23,285 bases of DNA from a virus. Location of the stretch: the IMG/VR virus record IMGVR_UViG_3300031578_000345, positions 1 through 23,285 of that record. The stretch is one strand, 5' to 3'. Made by a program: the position numbers and the translations under genes. Under the pieces are notes generated by a model that saw nothing but the letters and a program-made list of their open reading frames with translations, was not told the DNA's origin and made no database searches. Positions 7,218 to 15,039 of the stretch are shown piece by piece (position 1 is the first letter of the stretch; every line of letters starts with the position of its first letter).

Positions 7218-7268
7218 TCACCTTCCTTTTAATCTGCTCCATTCCATTCCTATTTCTATTACTCCCAT
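7218..7268 (-). CDS. Possible 16-residue microORF or translational leader
   Basis: A short frame encoding MGVIEIGMEWSRLKGR begins eight bases after a strong AAGGAG and ends one base before the start context of the head-tail adaptor. The end of the frame contains the adaptor's ribosome binding site. It could be a coupling leader, a remnant of a longer gene, or chance. Only the ribosome binding site and position support it. Confidence 0.3.
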   Translation of the reverse strand: MGVIEIGMEWSRLKGR

Positions 7269-7280
7269 GACATCATCTCC

Positions 7281-7814
7281 TTAAAAATTAATCCCAAAGA
7301 AGATCGCATTAGCTTCTTCTACCGCTACTCCTGACGAGCCCCCCAAACTAATAAAAGCATTAACATAAACGGCAAAACCTGTATCTACGCATTGCGTTTG
7401 ATTTCCTGCTTTATACCATATACCCGTAGAAGTGCCAGGAGTATTTTCCACTTCGCCACCCTCATAATATATCCCAATATAATCACCTTCTACTACGTCT
7501 AAATTAACTGAAACAATATTATAATCTACTACTAAAGCCCCTACATCCTCAAAGTCGTGAGCAGTCAAAGTGTTTCCATCCGCTGAAAAAATAGCAATTA
7601 TGCCTTTTGTAGCCGAAGCTCTCATATATACCTCAACAGTTGTAATAGTTCCTGTTCCATCTGCAGGAGTCAATTTATCAACTTGTGTATACCCAGTTGC
7701 GCCTGTTAATATATCGCCATTTATCGCTGGATTTCCGATAGTAATATCAACCGCCAAAACTATTAACTGAAATATACACAATGTAATAGCAAGTATTAAT
7801 AATATTTTTTTCAT
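7281..7814 (-). CDS. Exported beta-sandwich protein, function unknown
   Basis: A 177-residue protein with a clear signal sequence (MKKILLILAITLCIFQLIVL, probable cleavage soon after LAVD). The mature part is rich in beta strands: GTGTITTVEVYMRAS, GIIAIFSADGNTLTAHDF, IVSVNLDVVEGDYIGIYYEG and GIWYKAGNQ. This reads as a jelly-roll of the kind seen in tail-fibre or carbohydrate-binding proteins, but I cannot name a family. It is the last of four consecutive exported or membrane-anchored proteins in this operon and lies next to the head-tail adaptor. AAGGAG precedes the ATG at 7812-7814. A signal sequence is unexpected for a virion protein. Confidence 0.75.
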   Translation of the reverse strand: MKKILLILAITLCIFQLIVLAVDITIGNPAINGDILTGATGYTQVDKLTPADGTGTITTVEVYMRASATKGIIAIFSADGNTLTAHDFEDVGALVVDYNIVSVNLDVVEGDYIGIYYEGGEVENTPGTSTGIWYKAGNQTQCVDTGFAVYVNAFISLGGSSGVAVEEANAIFFGINF

Positions 7815-7823
7815 ATCTTCTCC

Positions 7824-10229
7824 TTATTGAAAATCTTTGGCTAATTGAGCATACCATTGCTTATCTGCGGTCTTATAAGTTAAAGCTAAAATATCTTCTG
7901 CACCTGCATCGGTTGTTAAAACTCCTAAAGTTCCACCTGACCACTTAACTAATTGTTGAACGGTTTGAGTATCTGTACCATCATCGCTTATGTTTACTGC
8001 TGTTCCAGCAATCGCCAATGCCTTTGTAGTTGCTACTTGAATATGATTCTCCGAAGTTCTGATAGCATAATAAATAGTATCTGCCACTAAAGGGGTTGGG
8101 ATAACACCAGAAGTTTTAAATCTAATCCTTGCACCTGTAGGAATATCAACAGTTAAATCTATAATTTCTGTATCTATATGAACCTCTGCTTCAATAATGG
8201 TTGCATCTGATTGAGTTACAATTTCATCAAGTATTCTTGAACCAGTACCGTCTTGGGTAATGATTACTTGAGCATTTAATGCACCAGTAGGAGCAGTTAT
8301 CGTAATAGTAGGATTATGTGCAGCGGTTAAGATTGCCTTATTGCTGTTTCCTAAATTCCAAGCTACGGCAGTTCCAGAAGTCAATACTTGTTCTGTAAAG
8401 TTAATACTGTGTGCTCCTGCTTGGAGTTGCCCACCTAAATCAGGGTCAGTATCTTCTTCTAAATTAGCCATTAAAGTTCCTGTGGTTGGTAAGGTTATAG
8501 CAGTAGCGGCGCTTGTGGTAATCGAAAGCGTATCAGCACCTACCATAGTGATAGTTTCACCTGCTATACTTAAAGTCCCTGGTATTACAAAGTCCCCATC
8601 TTCATCTACGCTAAACAATTGAGTCTTTGAGGCTTGTGTCCCTTTGGCCACCCCAAATACCTGTTGGTCAGCGGTAGGCGTAGCACCAACAATAATTTGA
8701 TACATTGCGTCAGTTGTAGCAGTACAGCCAGTACCGGCAGTAAGGAACAGTAACTGGTTATCAACACCCTCGTCATATTGAACTAACCAATCATCATCAG
8801 TACCAAAGACTAAATCAAGGTCATCATTCACAATACCCCATACTATGTCATCTTCTGCACCCCTATTAACCAGTTCACTGGTCTTATTCGGGGAGAAATC
8901 ACAATTTATTGTCTTGATTCTCGTATTAAAATCTCCGGTTAGATTTAATCCGTTTAATTGGAGATATTGAGTAATGGTAACTGTATCACCTGCTTCTTCA
9001 CTTTCAGCCAATTCTCCCGTAGCAAGAGTTATCGTTCCTGCCGCAACCGAAACAATGGTATAAGTACCATCATTAGAAGTAGACCCTGTAACAACAATAT
9101 CTTCTCCTTCTTCAAATCCAGCTACAAGGAATTGAGCAGCAGACTGGGTGATGGTATCTGCCCCTTCACCACCATCTACAAAGGCTATATCGGTTCCTAT
9201 GAGGTCTCTGTCATCATAAGATTTACAATTAGCAAGGGTTATATCATAACAATCTTCAAGGTTTATTCCCCTGTAATAATTATTGTATGATATAAGTCCT
9301 GTAGCAATAACATTGTCACAATCTGCAAAGTGGAATCCACCCCTAGTGGCAGGAGAGGGACTATTGAGTGTTGCTACACAATTAGTAATAGTAGAATCTG
9401 CAAGGCCCAAAATATTAAATCCGTTAAGACCGTTCCCATCAGCGATACAATTATCAATAACAGCCCCCGATTGGTAATTTATAGTAATACCATGATCTGA
9501 ATTATCCCAGGCTTTGATGTTACTATATGAATTATGTTGGTTAACTATTTGTTCGAGGGTGTTACTGCCCCTGTCGTTAAAACCACAACATCCATTATCC
9601 CAGCAATAGATATCTTGATAGGTATTATATTGACTTCTTCCTGCCGTATTAGTACTAGGATGGAATCCCTCATGGGCATTGTCATGCATATAGATATTTT
9701 TACATACGGCATTATTAACCTCAAAAAGACCTATACCATAATAACCACCATTTTTTGCCTCTACGTTTTCTATCAGCAAATAATTAACTGATTCGTGGGC
9801 AAATATGGGAGAAATGTATTCTGTATCATCTGTTTGAGCATCCCCGTCTATCGTCATATCTTTGATGGTAACGTAATCACAATCGTCAATACGAAAACCG
9901 TAGGCATCTGCAGTTATGACTATCGTTTTACCTATTCCCTCGCCGATAAAGCTAATTGATTTAGCAACCGATAATATATCATCCAGTTCATAATATCCTG
10001 CCCTTAAATAAATTGTATCTCCTGCACTTGCGGCATTATAAGCATCCTCAATACAATTACCAGCCCAGGGGTCAATATCCGTTCCTGTACCTGTGGCATA
10101 GTCTTGAGGATACACGGTATATTGTTGCTGATCTTCTCTATTTGCACCTAGTGGAATGACTGCAAAACCATTTATATCAAATAAACTTATTATTAGTAAA
10201 ATTATTAAAATTATATTTAATTTTTTCAT
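7824..10229 (-). CDS. Exported right-handed beta-helix protein, tailspike-like
   Basis: An 801-residue protein starting with a signal sequence (MKKLNIILIILLIISLF). Residues about 38-340 form a pectate-lyase-like right-handed beta-helix: DTIYLRAGYYELDDIL, SFIGEGIGKTIVI, YVTIKDMTIDGD, then repeated N-rich rungs such as IENVEAKNGGYYGIGL, NIKAWDNSDHGI and DNCIADGNGLNGFNILG. Residues about 344-421 hold an inserted module beginning DIAFVDGGEGADTIT, also present in the tail tube protein. The helix then resumes (LQLNGLNLTGDFN). The C-terminal half is fibre-like, with short repeats and a last part ending KTADKQWYAQLAKDFQ. Beta-helix proteins of phages usually bind or cut host surface glycans. I see no certain catalytic residues. 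The signal sequence suggests export through Sec, which is unusual for a tailspike. Confidence 0.82.
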   Translation of the reverse strand: MKKLNIILIILLIISLFDINGFAVIPLGANREDQQQYTVYPQDYATGTGTDIDPWAGNCIEDAYNAASAGDTIYLRAGYYELDDILSVAKSISFIGEGIGKTIVITADAYGFRIDDCDYVTIKDMTIDGDAQTDDTEYISPIFAHESVNYLLIENVEAKNGGYYGIGLFEVNNAVCKNIYMHDNAHEGFHPSTNTAGRSQYNTYQDIYCWDNGCCGFNDRGSNTLEQIVNQHNSYSNIKAWDNSDHGITINYQSGAVIDNCIADGNGLNGFNILGLADSTITNCVATLNSPSPATRGGFHFADCDNVIATGLISYNNYYRGINLEDCYDITLANCKSYDDRDLIGTDIAFVDGGEGADTITQSAAQFLVAGFEEGEDIVVTGSTSNDGTYTIVSVAAGTITLATGELAESEEAGDTVTITQYLQLNGLNLTGDFNTRIKTINCDFSPNKTSELVNRGAEDDIVWGIVNDDLDLVFGTDDDWLVQYDEGVDNQLLFLTAGTGCTATTDAMYQIIVGATPTADQQVFGVAKGTQASKTQLFSVDEDGDFVIPGTLSIAGETITMVGADTLSITTSAATAITLPTTGTLMANLEEDTDPDLGGQLQAGAHSINFTEQVLTSGTAVAWNLGNSNKAILTAAHNPTITITAPTGALNAQVIITQDGTGSRILDEIVTQSDATIIEAEVHIDTEIIDLTVDIPTGARIRFKTSGVIPTPLVADTIYYAIRTSENHIQVATTKALAIAGTAVNISDDGTDTQTVQQLVKWSGGTLGVLTTDAGAEDILALTYKTADKQWYAQLAKDFQ

Positions 10230-10243
10230 TATCCCTTCTCAAT

Positions 10244-10268
10244 GGGGGTAGAAATAAATCCTACCCCC
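10244..10268 (-). other. Intergenic perfect stem-loop
   Basis: The plus strand reads GGGGGTAG, nine bases, CTACCCCC, an 8-bp perfect and GC-rich stem. It fills the 46-base gap between the 435-residue and 801-residue exported protein genes. No T-run follows on either strand, so it is not a normal terminator. It could stabilise or process the mRNA and so set different levels of the two neighbours. Confidence 0.6.
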
Positions 10269-10275
10269 TCAATAG

Positions 10276-11583
10276 TTATTTATGATAGTAAATTGTTATA
10301 TCTTCATTTTGTACAATAGTGGCACAATCTAAAGTATTATTAGTTGTATCTGCTTTACCAGCTATTTCGCCAAATACTGCTACACCGTCAACTGTCTTGT
10401 AATATATATCTGCTTCTGCACTAATAGCATTAGGGAGTCCAATTATATCGCCTATACCTACATCCCAAGTTCCACCAGTACTAGCTGCAACAATAGCAGT
10501 TATATTACAAAATGCTTTAGCTCCAGCGGTAGTACCATTAACTAGATTTATTTCTTCAGTTTGTCCAGTAGTTCCATCAGCTAAAGTTCCAGTTATGGTA
10601 ATAGTTCCAGCAGCTTCACCGTCTCCAGTTGTAGTAATATTTCTTGCATAATCAGGCATTTTTATAATACTACCAATTTTATCCCCATCGCCCGTTGCAT
10701 CTTTAATGATATATTCGTTATCAGTAGCATCAATATCCATCAAATGTAATTCATGATTGATAGAAGTACCCGCAGCATCGTCAACATAGCCTTGAGTGAC
10801 TAATTTGTCGTTATCGCCTGCACCGGTAGAGATTGAAGCTATTGCAGATTCAACGCCAGCAATGGTAATTTTTAATTGATCATCAGTAGCCCAGCTTATC
10901 TTATTATCAGCATCCCTTCCGACATATAAAGCAGCGTTAATAATGCTTGTAATATCTGTATTTGCTCCACAAGCTGCAATGTCAGTACCGATTTCCAAAT
11001 CTAAATCTTCTTTTACTTGTGCAAGTGTTCTTACCGCATAGGTATCGTCAGCAGTCAATTTAATAAAACTTGCAGATGCATAAACTAATGCAGAGATATT
11101 CGTTAATGCTGTATCTAATGGTTGATAAGTTCCTGATATATCTGGAACATCTCCTGCTTCCAATGCCGCCCAAGTCGGAGCTTGTCCTGCCGCACCTGTT
11201 CCTATCATTCTTAAAAATTTATTACTTGCTGCGGTATTCGGAGCCAGTCTGGTCAGTACATTTGAAGCACCGCCATAATATGTATCAAATTCAGCATCAG
11301 AACCTAATGTCATGGTTACACCACCAATTACAAAACCCGTAGATGCTGTACCAGATGTCACCGTTCCTACAGTTGTTATACTTGCACTACCAGCAATTGG
11401 TGAATAGATTGTGCTTATTGCAACACTATTAACGTAATAATCAAATCCACTTGGTACATTGATATCTCCAGTTAAATCTGAAGTAGGACCTAGATTAACA
11501 GCACTGAATGCTGCAAAAACATTTGTGCCTACACTCATGAATAAGAGTGAAAACACCATTAAAAATACAATTAATTTCTTCAA
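10276..11583 (-). CDS. Exported fibre-like protein with duplicated C-terminal domain
   Basis: A 435-residue protein with a signal sequence (MKKLIVFLMVFSLLFMSVGT, likely cleaved after NVFA). The middle part has low-complexity, fibre-type sequence: GQAPTWAALEAGDVPDISGT, YQPLDTALTNISAL and DDQLKITIAG. These are typical of phage tail-fibre or adhesin proteins. Residues about 308-435 (PDYARNITTTG, then GTITITGTLADG, VGIGDIIGL, NEDITIYYHK) align with residues 60-195 of the protein encoded at 11989-12576, so the domain is duplicated in this operon. The start is TTG (11581-11583), preceded by GAGGTGAT. It lies between a membrane-anchored small protein and the beta-helix protein. Confidence 0.78.
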   Translation of the reverse strand: MKKLIVFLMVFSLLFMSVGTNVFAAFSAVNLGPTSDLTGDINVPSGFDYYVNSVAISTIYSPIAGSASITTVGTVTSGTASTGFVIGGVTMTLGSDAEFDTYYGGASNVLTRLAPNTAASNKFLRMIGTGAAGQAPTWAALEAGDVPDISGTYQPLDTALTNISALVYASASFIKLTADDTYAVRTLAQVKEDLDLEIGTDIAACGANTDITSIINAALYVGRDADNKISWATDDQLKITIAGVESAIASISTGAGDNDKLVTQGYVDDAAGTSINHELHLMDIDATDNEYIIKDATGDGDKIGSIIKMPDYARNITTTGDGEAAGTITITGTLADGTTGQTEEINLVNGTTAGAKAFCNITAIVAASTGGTWDVGIGDIIGLPNAISAEADIYYKTVDGVAVFGEIAGKADTTNNTLDCATIVQNEDITIYYHK

Positions 11584-11609
11584 TTTAAAATCACCTCATT
11601 TCTTTTATT

Positions 11610-11975
11610 TTAATTTTTCTCATCATTTCTTAATTCAATTAGAACAGTTATCTTATAGATATTGCCATCATAGAAGGTATTGCTATAGGTAAACATATCT
11701 TCGGCAATCTGCATTTCACCTACTAACTGCATGATACAATTTTTTAGTTTAATATTGCTTCCATTAATGTTATCAATTAAAAAAACAGTTAAATCTGTCT
11801 GTTTTTGTTCGGGTTCTTCTATTGCTTCTTCTTCGGTTTCTTGTAATGTAGTCGCTGGGACATTATATTTCATATCCCCATTCTGTCCGTTTCCATTCAC
11901 GCCTAAAAAACATAACATCATAATCAATATCGCGATTATAGTTATATTTCTTGTTTTTTTCCCCCACTTAATCAT
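11610..11975 (-). CDS. Small membrane-anchored or exported protein, unknown
   Basis: A 121-residue protein with a basic N-terminus and one hydrophobic stretch (NITIIAILIMMLCFLGV, about residues 10-26). An acidic linker follows (LQETEEEAIEEPEQKQ), then a C-terminal domain of about 60 residues ending NIYKITVLIELRNDEKN. The Cys in the hydrophobic segment is in MMLC, which does not fit a standard lipobox, so I favour a signal anchor or ordinary signal sequence. A perfect AAAGGAGGTGAAAA ribosome binding site precedes the ATG. It heads the run of four exported genes. Function is unknown. Confidence 0.65.
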   Translation of the reverse strand: MIKWGKKTRNITIIAILIMMLCFLGVNGNGQNGDMKYNVPATTLQETEEEAIEEPEQKQTDLTVFLIDNINGSNIKLKNCIMQLVGEMQIAEDMFTYSNTFYDGNIYKITVLIELRNDEKN

Positions 11976-11988
11976 TTTTCACCTCCTT

Positions 11989-12576
11989 TTAATTTCCTAA
12001 ATATAAAATAGTGATATCCTGCCATGCACCGATAGGTGAAAAATCTATCGTGCCATAAGTAGCATTGATTTTAGCGGGTACATAGGTAGATGTCACATCA
12101 ACAGCATTTATTTTTATTTTATAGACTTTATTGGCAGCGGATATCGTATCGATCAATCCCACCTTGTCACCAAAACCCACCTGTAAATTATCTCCAATTT
12201 CAAGGGTTGCGGGAATATTAATCTTGGTAACAGTATCAAAGGCTTTATTGCCCTGAACAGTCGCCCCCAGTGAAATGGTTATATCTTCCGTAGTAGATAC
12301 TCCCCTCACCAAACCGGTGATAGTGACTATACCGCTTGAGGCTGCCAGATTAGTACAAGTGATGGTTATATTTCTAGGCTCATCGGGATTGGTAATTGCC
12401 GTTGTTATCTCTTGGACTCCACCAGTTCCTGCAATCGCCGCATGAATGCCATCAGTATCAGCCACTTTTATATCAAGTATAAGCATGCGTCTCCGTACTG
12501 TAACTGGTGCTCCTCCGGTAAGTGTTACATTAATCGCTTCCATTTCGGTTATGGTTACATTAATATTTTCTGCCAT
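11989..12576 (-). CDS. Beta-rich structural protein sharing a domain with the 435-residue exported protein
   Basis: A 195-residue protein without a signal sequence, rich in Thr, Ile and Val strands. Residues about 60-195 match the C-terminal domain of the protein at 10276-11583. Shared landmarks in order are RNIT, a GI/GTVTITG strand, an E-I/D-I strand, a G-NKAF or G-AKAF turn, VGFGD or VGIGD, IGL or VGL, and a final DITI strand. The ATG overlaps the upstream stop as TAATG. A role as a virion surface or fibre-associated protein is inferred from composition and context; no family name is claimed. Confidence 0.68.
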   Translation of the reverse strand: MAENINVTITEMEAINVTLTGGAPVTVRRRMLILDIKVADTDGIHAAIAGTGGVQEITTAITNPDEPRNITITCTNLAASSGIVTITGLVRGVSTTEDITISLGATVQGNKAFDTVTKINIPATLEIGDNLQVGFGDKVGLIDTISAANKVYKIKINAVDVTSTYVPAKINATYGTIDFSPIGAWQDITILYLGN

Positions 12577-12923
12577 TATGTTATCTTCCTTGTTACTGCT
12601 ATAATTTGGATCATTCCTGATAATACGGTTTCAATGTCATCTGCTGCCTTCTTAGCTTGAATATCATAGAAATAATTGCCAGGTACTATATCGGTATCTG
12701 TAGGTGTCAATAATATTTTTGTCTGGCCATTTGGAGCATCATAATGCACGGTAATATCCTTGCTTATCGTTGCAACTGTATCTGCATAATTCTTTTTTAC
12801 TGTAAAATATATAGTCCACAAGCTAATATCAATTACCCCACCAAGACTATCCGTAAAAGTAAGAAGATATTCCCGCTTATTGCCTCTAAATATAGGATTC
12901 ATATCTACTATATTAGCTAACAT
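12576..12923 (-). CDS. BppU N-domain-like small beta protein
   Basis: A 115-residue protein with the pattern of the N-terminal domain of phage baseplate upper proteins (BppU/DUF2479-like): FRGNKREYLLTFTDSLGGVI, then ISLWTIYFTVKKN, TKILLTPTDTDIVPGNYFYD and a closing TVLSGMIQIIAVTRKI. This domain usually fixes receptor-binding proteins to the tail tip; here it stands alone. It overlaps the upstream gene by 7 bases and the downstream gene by one. The family match is from memory of the pattern and is moderate. Confidence 0.6.
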   Translation of the reverse strand: MLANIVDMNPIFRGNKREYLLTFTDSLGGVIDISLWTIYFTVKKNYADTVATISKDITVHYDAPNGQTKILLTPTDTDIVPGNYFYDIQAKKAADDIETVLSGMIQIIAVTRKIT

Positions 12924-13369
12924 TTATTCACCCTCTTTGATTTCTTGTTAACTAAATCCAACCATGCCTTGCTTTCTTCTTCCCAATCTTCAATGATTGG
13001 TTTTATCTTTATTAAATTCTCCATAGATATATAGGCTCTTCCAAAATCATTAAGTTTAAAAGTCCTTAGCTTTATATCTACTTCGGTTTCATATAATTCA
13101 TTAATTTCCTTATTAAATCCCCCTTCGTTTTCTATATCGTATGCTTTGCCTTCTTCTTTCAGTATCGGTTTGCCATCCTTGTCCTTTTTTACATACTTCA
13201 TGACTATCTCTATTCTCTTTTGTTCTAATCTTTTCCCTTCACTTTCCAGCCAATGCATATCCCTTACAAGCCAATAAGTAGTATTAGATGGTATAGGTTC
13301 CTTATACATTCCCATAAGTCCCTGCAATATTGTCGATATTTGTTTCACCGTAACTTTTGTAATTATCAT
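12917..13369 (-). CDS. Hypothetical phage protein, charged and helical (DUF1617-like?)
   Basis: A 150-residue protein dominated by charged helices: HWLESEGKRLEQKRIEIVMK, a turn DGKPILKEEGKAYDIEN, then EINELYETEVDIKLRTFKL. The plan, a helix with EKRIEIVKxY, a D-G-K/N-P turn and a helix with ELxExEVDI, resembles DUF1617 proteins found in tail regions of Gram-positive phages. That match is tentative. AAAAAGGAGAG precedes the ATG. Its end overlaps the BppU-like gene by 7 bases. Confidence 0.6.
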   Translation of the reverse strand: MIITKVTVKQISTILQGLMGMYKEPIPSNTTYWLVRDMHWLESEGKRLEQKRIEIVMKYVKKDKDGKPILKEEGKAYDIENEGGFNKEINELYETEVDIKLRTFKLNDFGRAYISMENLIKIKPIIEDWEEESKAWLDLVNKKSKRVNKC

Positions 13370-13390
13370 TTACTCTCCTTTTTTTAGTTA

Positions 13391-13415
13391 GGGGAGTAAG
13401 CTAAACAAACTCCCC
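13391..13415. other. Intergenic stem-loop, GGGGAGT/ACTCCCC
   Basis: A perfect 7-bp stem with an 11-base loop in the gap between 13369 and 13434. On the plus strand a run of six T begins six bases after the stem. On the minus (coding) strand it is followed by TAACTAAAAAAAGG, not a T-run. It may be a weak plus-strand terminator, or a transcript-processing or stabilising hairpin on the coding strand. Confidence 0.5.
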
Positions 13416-13433
13416 CAACCTTTTTTAACTTAA

Positions 13434-14201
13434 TTAGCTTCTATCCTGAAATACCCTGACATAATCGACAAGCATAGTTCCGACTCCAGTATTACCAGCA
13501 TTAGTTTTTGACACATTAAAGTAAGGTTGTACACACCAGATCGGAGTAACCAATCCAACCATACTACCAGTCCCGACCAATACACCGTCAACATAAAACT
13601 TGACTGCTGCAATATTACTTGCATCAATTCTGTAGATGTGATAAACACCGGCTACTAAAACGATACCTGCACAGACATTATCATCATCATTGGTGGCATT
13701 ATCGTCAGTTTCCCATAATAAAACAGTATTCGCGGTATGCTGAACCCTGAACCAAGCATTACAATCAACAGTATCAAGGTCAGCATTATGTGCCCCTGCA
13801 AGTCCCCATACTATTTCAGTCGTACCTGCTACTGCCTGAGTCGGTAATACAGAGATTGCCACTCTTGCCTCGAAGATAAGCCCTTGATTCAGACTTAATG
13901 ATTCCTGGTCATTCCAATCTAAACATGCAATATCCGCAGAAGCCGCAGCGGTTATAGCTAATGAAACAATCCCATTTATTCCGTCTGTTACCTTTGCTAC
14001 CACACCATTTCCTAAAATTAATGTAGACCACGGACATCCTGATTCTACTGTTCCCGTTGCTGGAATAACTACATCCCCTCCCAAGAAGTCATCATAGAAT
14101 ACTATTGGGAACATAGGCACTAAAGACTCTGCATTGGTATTATCACTTACCATTGGAAATCCGGTTTGAAACCAATTATAATTACCTCTACCTCTACTCA
14201 T
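13434..14201 (-). CDS. ConA/LamG-like beta-sandwich protein, possible capsid decoration
   Basis: The 255-residue protein begins MSRGRGNYNWFQTGFP. It then has a beta-sandwich pattern typical of concanavalin-like lectin domains: VFYDDFLGGD, IACLDWNDQESLSLNQGLIF, EARVAISVLP, CNAWFRVQHTANTVLLWETD, VYHIYRIDASNIAAVKFYVD and IWCVQPYFNVSK. Such domains decorate capsids or fibres and may bind glycans. Start choice: ATG 14199-14201 lies nine bases after GGAG, whereas the ATG at 14208-14210 is embedded in the ribosome binding site. It lies three genes after the capsid gene, so a head decoration role is plausible but unproven. Confidence 0.65.
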   Translation of the reverse strand: MSRGRGNYNWFQTGFPMVSDNTNAESLVPMFPIVFYDDFLGGDVVIPATGTVESGCPWSTLILGNGVVAKVTDGINGIVSLAITAAASADIACLDWNDQESLSLNQGLIFEARVAISVLPTQAVAGTTEIVWGLAGAHNADLDTVDCNAWFRVQHTANTVLLWETDDNATNDDDNVCAGIVLVAGVYHIYRIDASNIAAVKFYVDGVLVGTGSMVGLVTPIWCVQPYFNVSKTNAGNTGVGTMLVDYVRVFQDRS

Positions 14202-14218
14202 AATAATCATCTCCTTTC

Positions 14219-14266
14219 GCTTCCATTAAGGAAGCAACCCTTTTAAGGTCAAAAGGTTATTTTTTT
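14219..14266 (+). other. Two tandem hairpins, the second terminator-like on the plus strand
   Basis: The first hairpin is GCTTCC/GGAAGC (14219-14224 with 14230-14235). The second is AACCCTTTT/AAAAGGTT (14236-14244 with 14251-14258, one bulge), followed on the plus strand by a run of seven T. On the coding strand they fill the gap between the 70-residue gene and the lectin-like gene, and the first hairpin abuts the latter's ribosome binding site. The T-run is also the Lys-codon-rich end of the 70-residue gene, so the terminator reading is weak. Confidence 0.4.
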
Positions 14267-14469
14267 ATTATTTTGTTTTTAGGGGCATCCCTCAACATCT
14301 TGTCTTGGGATGCCTTTTTTACTTGTTTGGCCTTTATTGGCTTTTCCTTTTCGCAGAAATCGGCGATATTTTCTCGGATCAAGGCTTTCCCGGTATTATC
14401 TGCTACCTCAATAATCTCGCCCCTTTGATAACCTCGCCAGTCTACAAAAAGTTTAACGTACAAAGACAT
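14257..14469 (-). CDS. Small basic phage protein, unknown
   Basis: A 70-residue protein: VKLFVDWRGYQRGEIIEVAD, then a helix (KALIRENIADF) and a Lys-rich tail (KPIKAKQVKKASQDK to KNKIIKK). GGAG lies eight bases before the ATG. The protein at 4552-4743 has a similar plan, so both may belong to one family of small basic phage proteins. It lies between two capsid-associated genes. No known function. Confidence 0.62.
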   Translation of the reverse strand: MSLYVKLFVDWRGYQRGEIIEVADNTGKALIRENIADFCEKEKPIKAKQVKKASQDKMLRDAPKNKIIKK

Positions 14470-14493
14470 AGGACAAACTCCTTTTATTTATTT

Positions 14494-15000
14494 TTAATCA
14501 ATAGCCGTTTGTAAAATATCTTGCGGATATCTTGGCTCACTTAGGATTGCAATAACACAACCTATCTGTGCAGCAGCAGCAGTTGTATCTACTATATCTA
14601 AAGCACAGTGGTCAAAATTAGCACCTGCAGCAGCCACAACAGCGGCATCCACCTCGATTATAGCCATTCCACCCACCACAGAGGCAATCGTCGGAAATCC
14701 GGCGACGGTTGCATTAGTTAATGTAGTTGGCACATCCGAACCTACACCGGGAACAGCAGCGGCTGCCTGAGTTCTATATTTGAATGTTATTGGGGTTGCA
14801 CAAACTAAATTGGAAACTCCAGCGAATACCCTTACTGTTTGAACAGCGATAGAGGTAGCCCCCGTTATAATTATAAAGGTGCATTTCTTGTAATTCTCCA
14901 TGTGAACTATATCAGTAACTACTCCAGCACCAGTAGCAAAAGCATCCGCAACCGGTATTAAAACATTGACTACTTTGTTTCTCTCACTCCATGTATACAT
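14494..15000 (-). CDS. Capsid-associated protein, possible decoration or cement protein
   Basis: A 168-residue, Ala/Val/Thr-rich protein directly downstream of the major capsid gene. After an N-terminus MYTWSERNKVVNVLIPVADA it alternates short strands and Ala-rich turns (ATSIAVQTVRVFAGV, VGGMAIIEVDAAVVA). It ends with IGCVIAILSEPRYPQDILQT. Position, size and composition suggest a small virion protein that covers the capsid, but I recognise no family. AAAGGAGATGAT precedes the ATG. Confidence 0.6.
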   Translation of the reverse strand: MYTWSERNKVVNVLIPVADAFATGAGVVTDIVHMENYKKCTFIIITGATSIAVQTVRVFAGVSNLVCATPITFKYRTQAAAAVPGVGSDVPTTLTNATVAGFPTIASVVGGMAIIEVDAAVVAAAGANFDHCALDIVDTTAAAAQIGCVIAILSEPRYPQDILQTAID

Positions 15001-15039
15001 TTATATCATCTCCTTTCGATAATATTTTATTTATTTATT

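Noticed and set aside
13430-13648. Minus-strand 72-codon frame inside the lectin-like gene
   Set aside because: It lies entirely within the 13434-14201 gene in another frame, with no separate ribosome binding site; the main frame has a clear beta-sandwich pattern.
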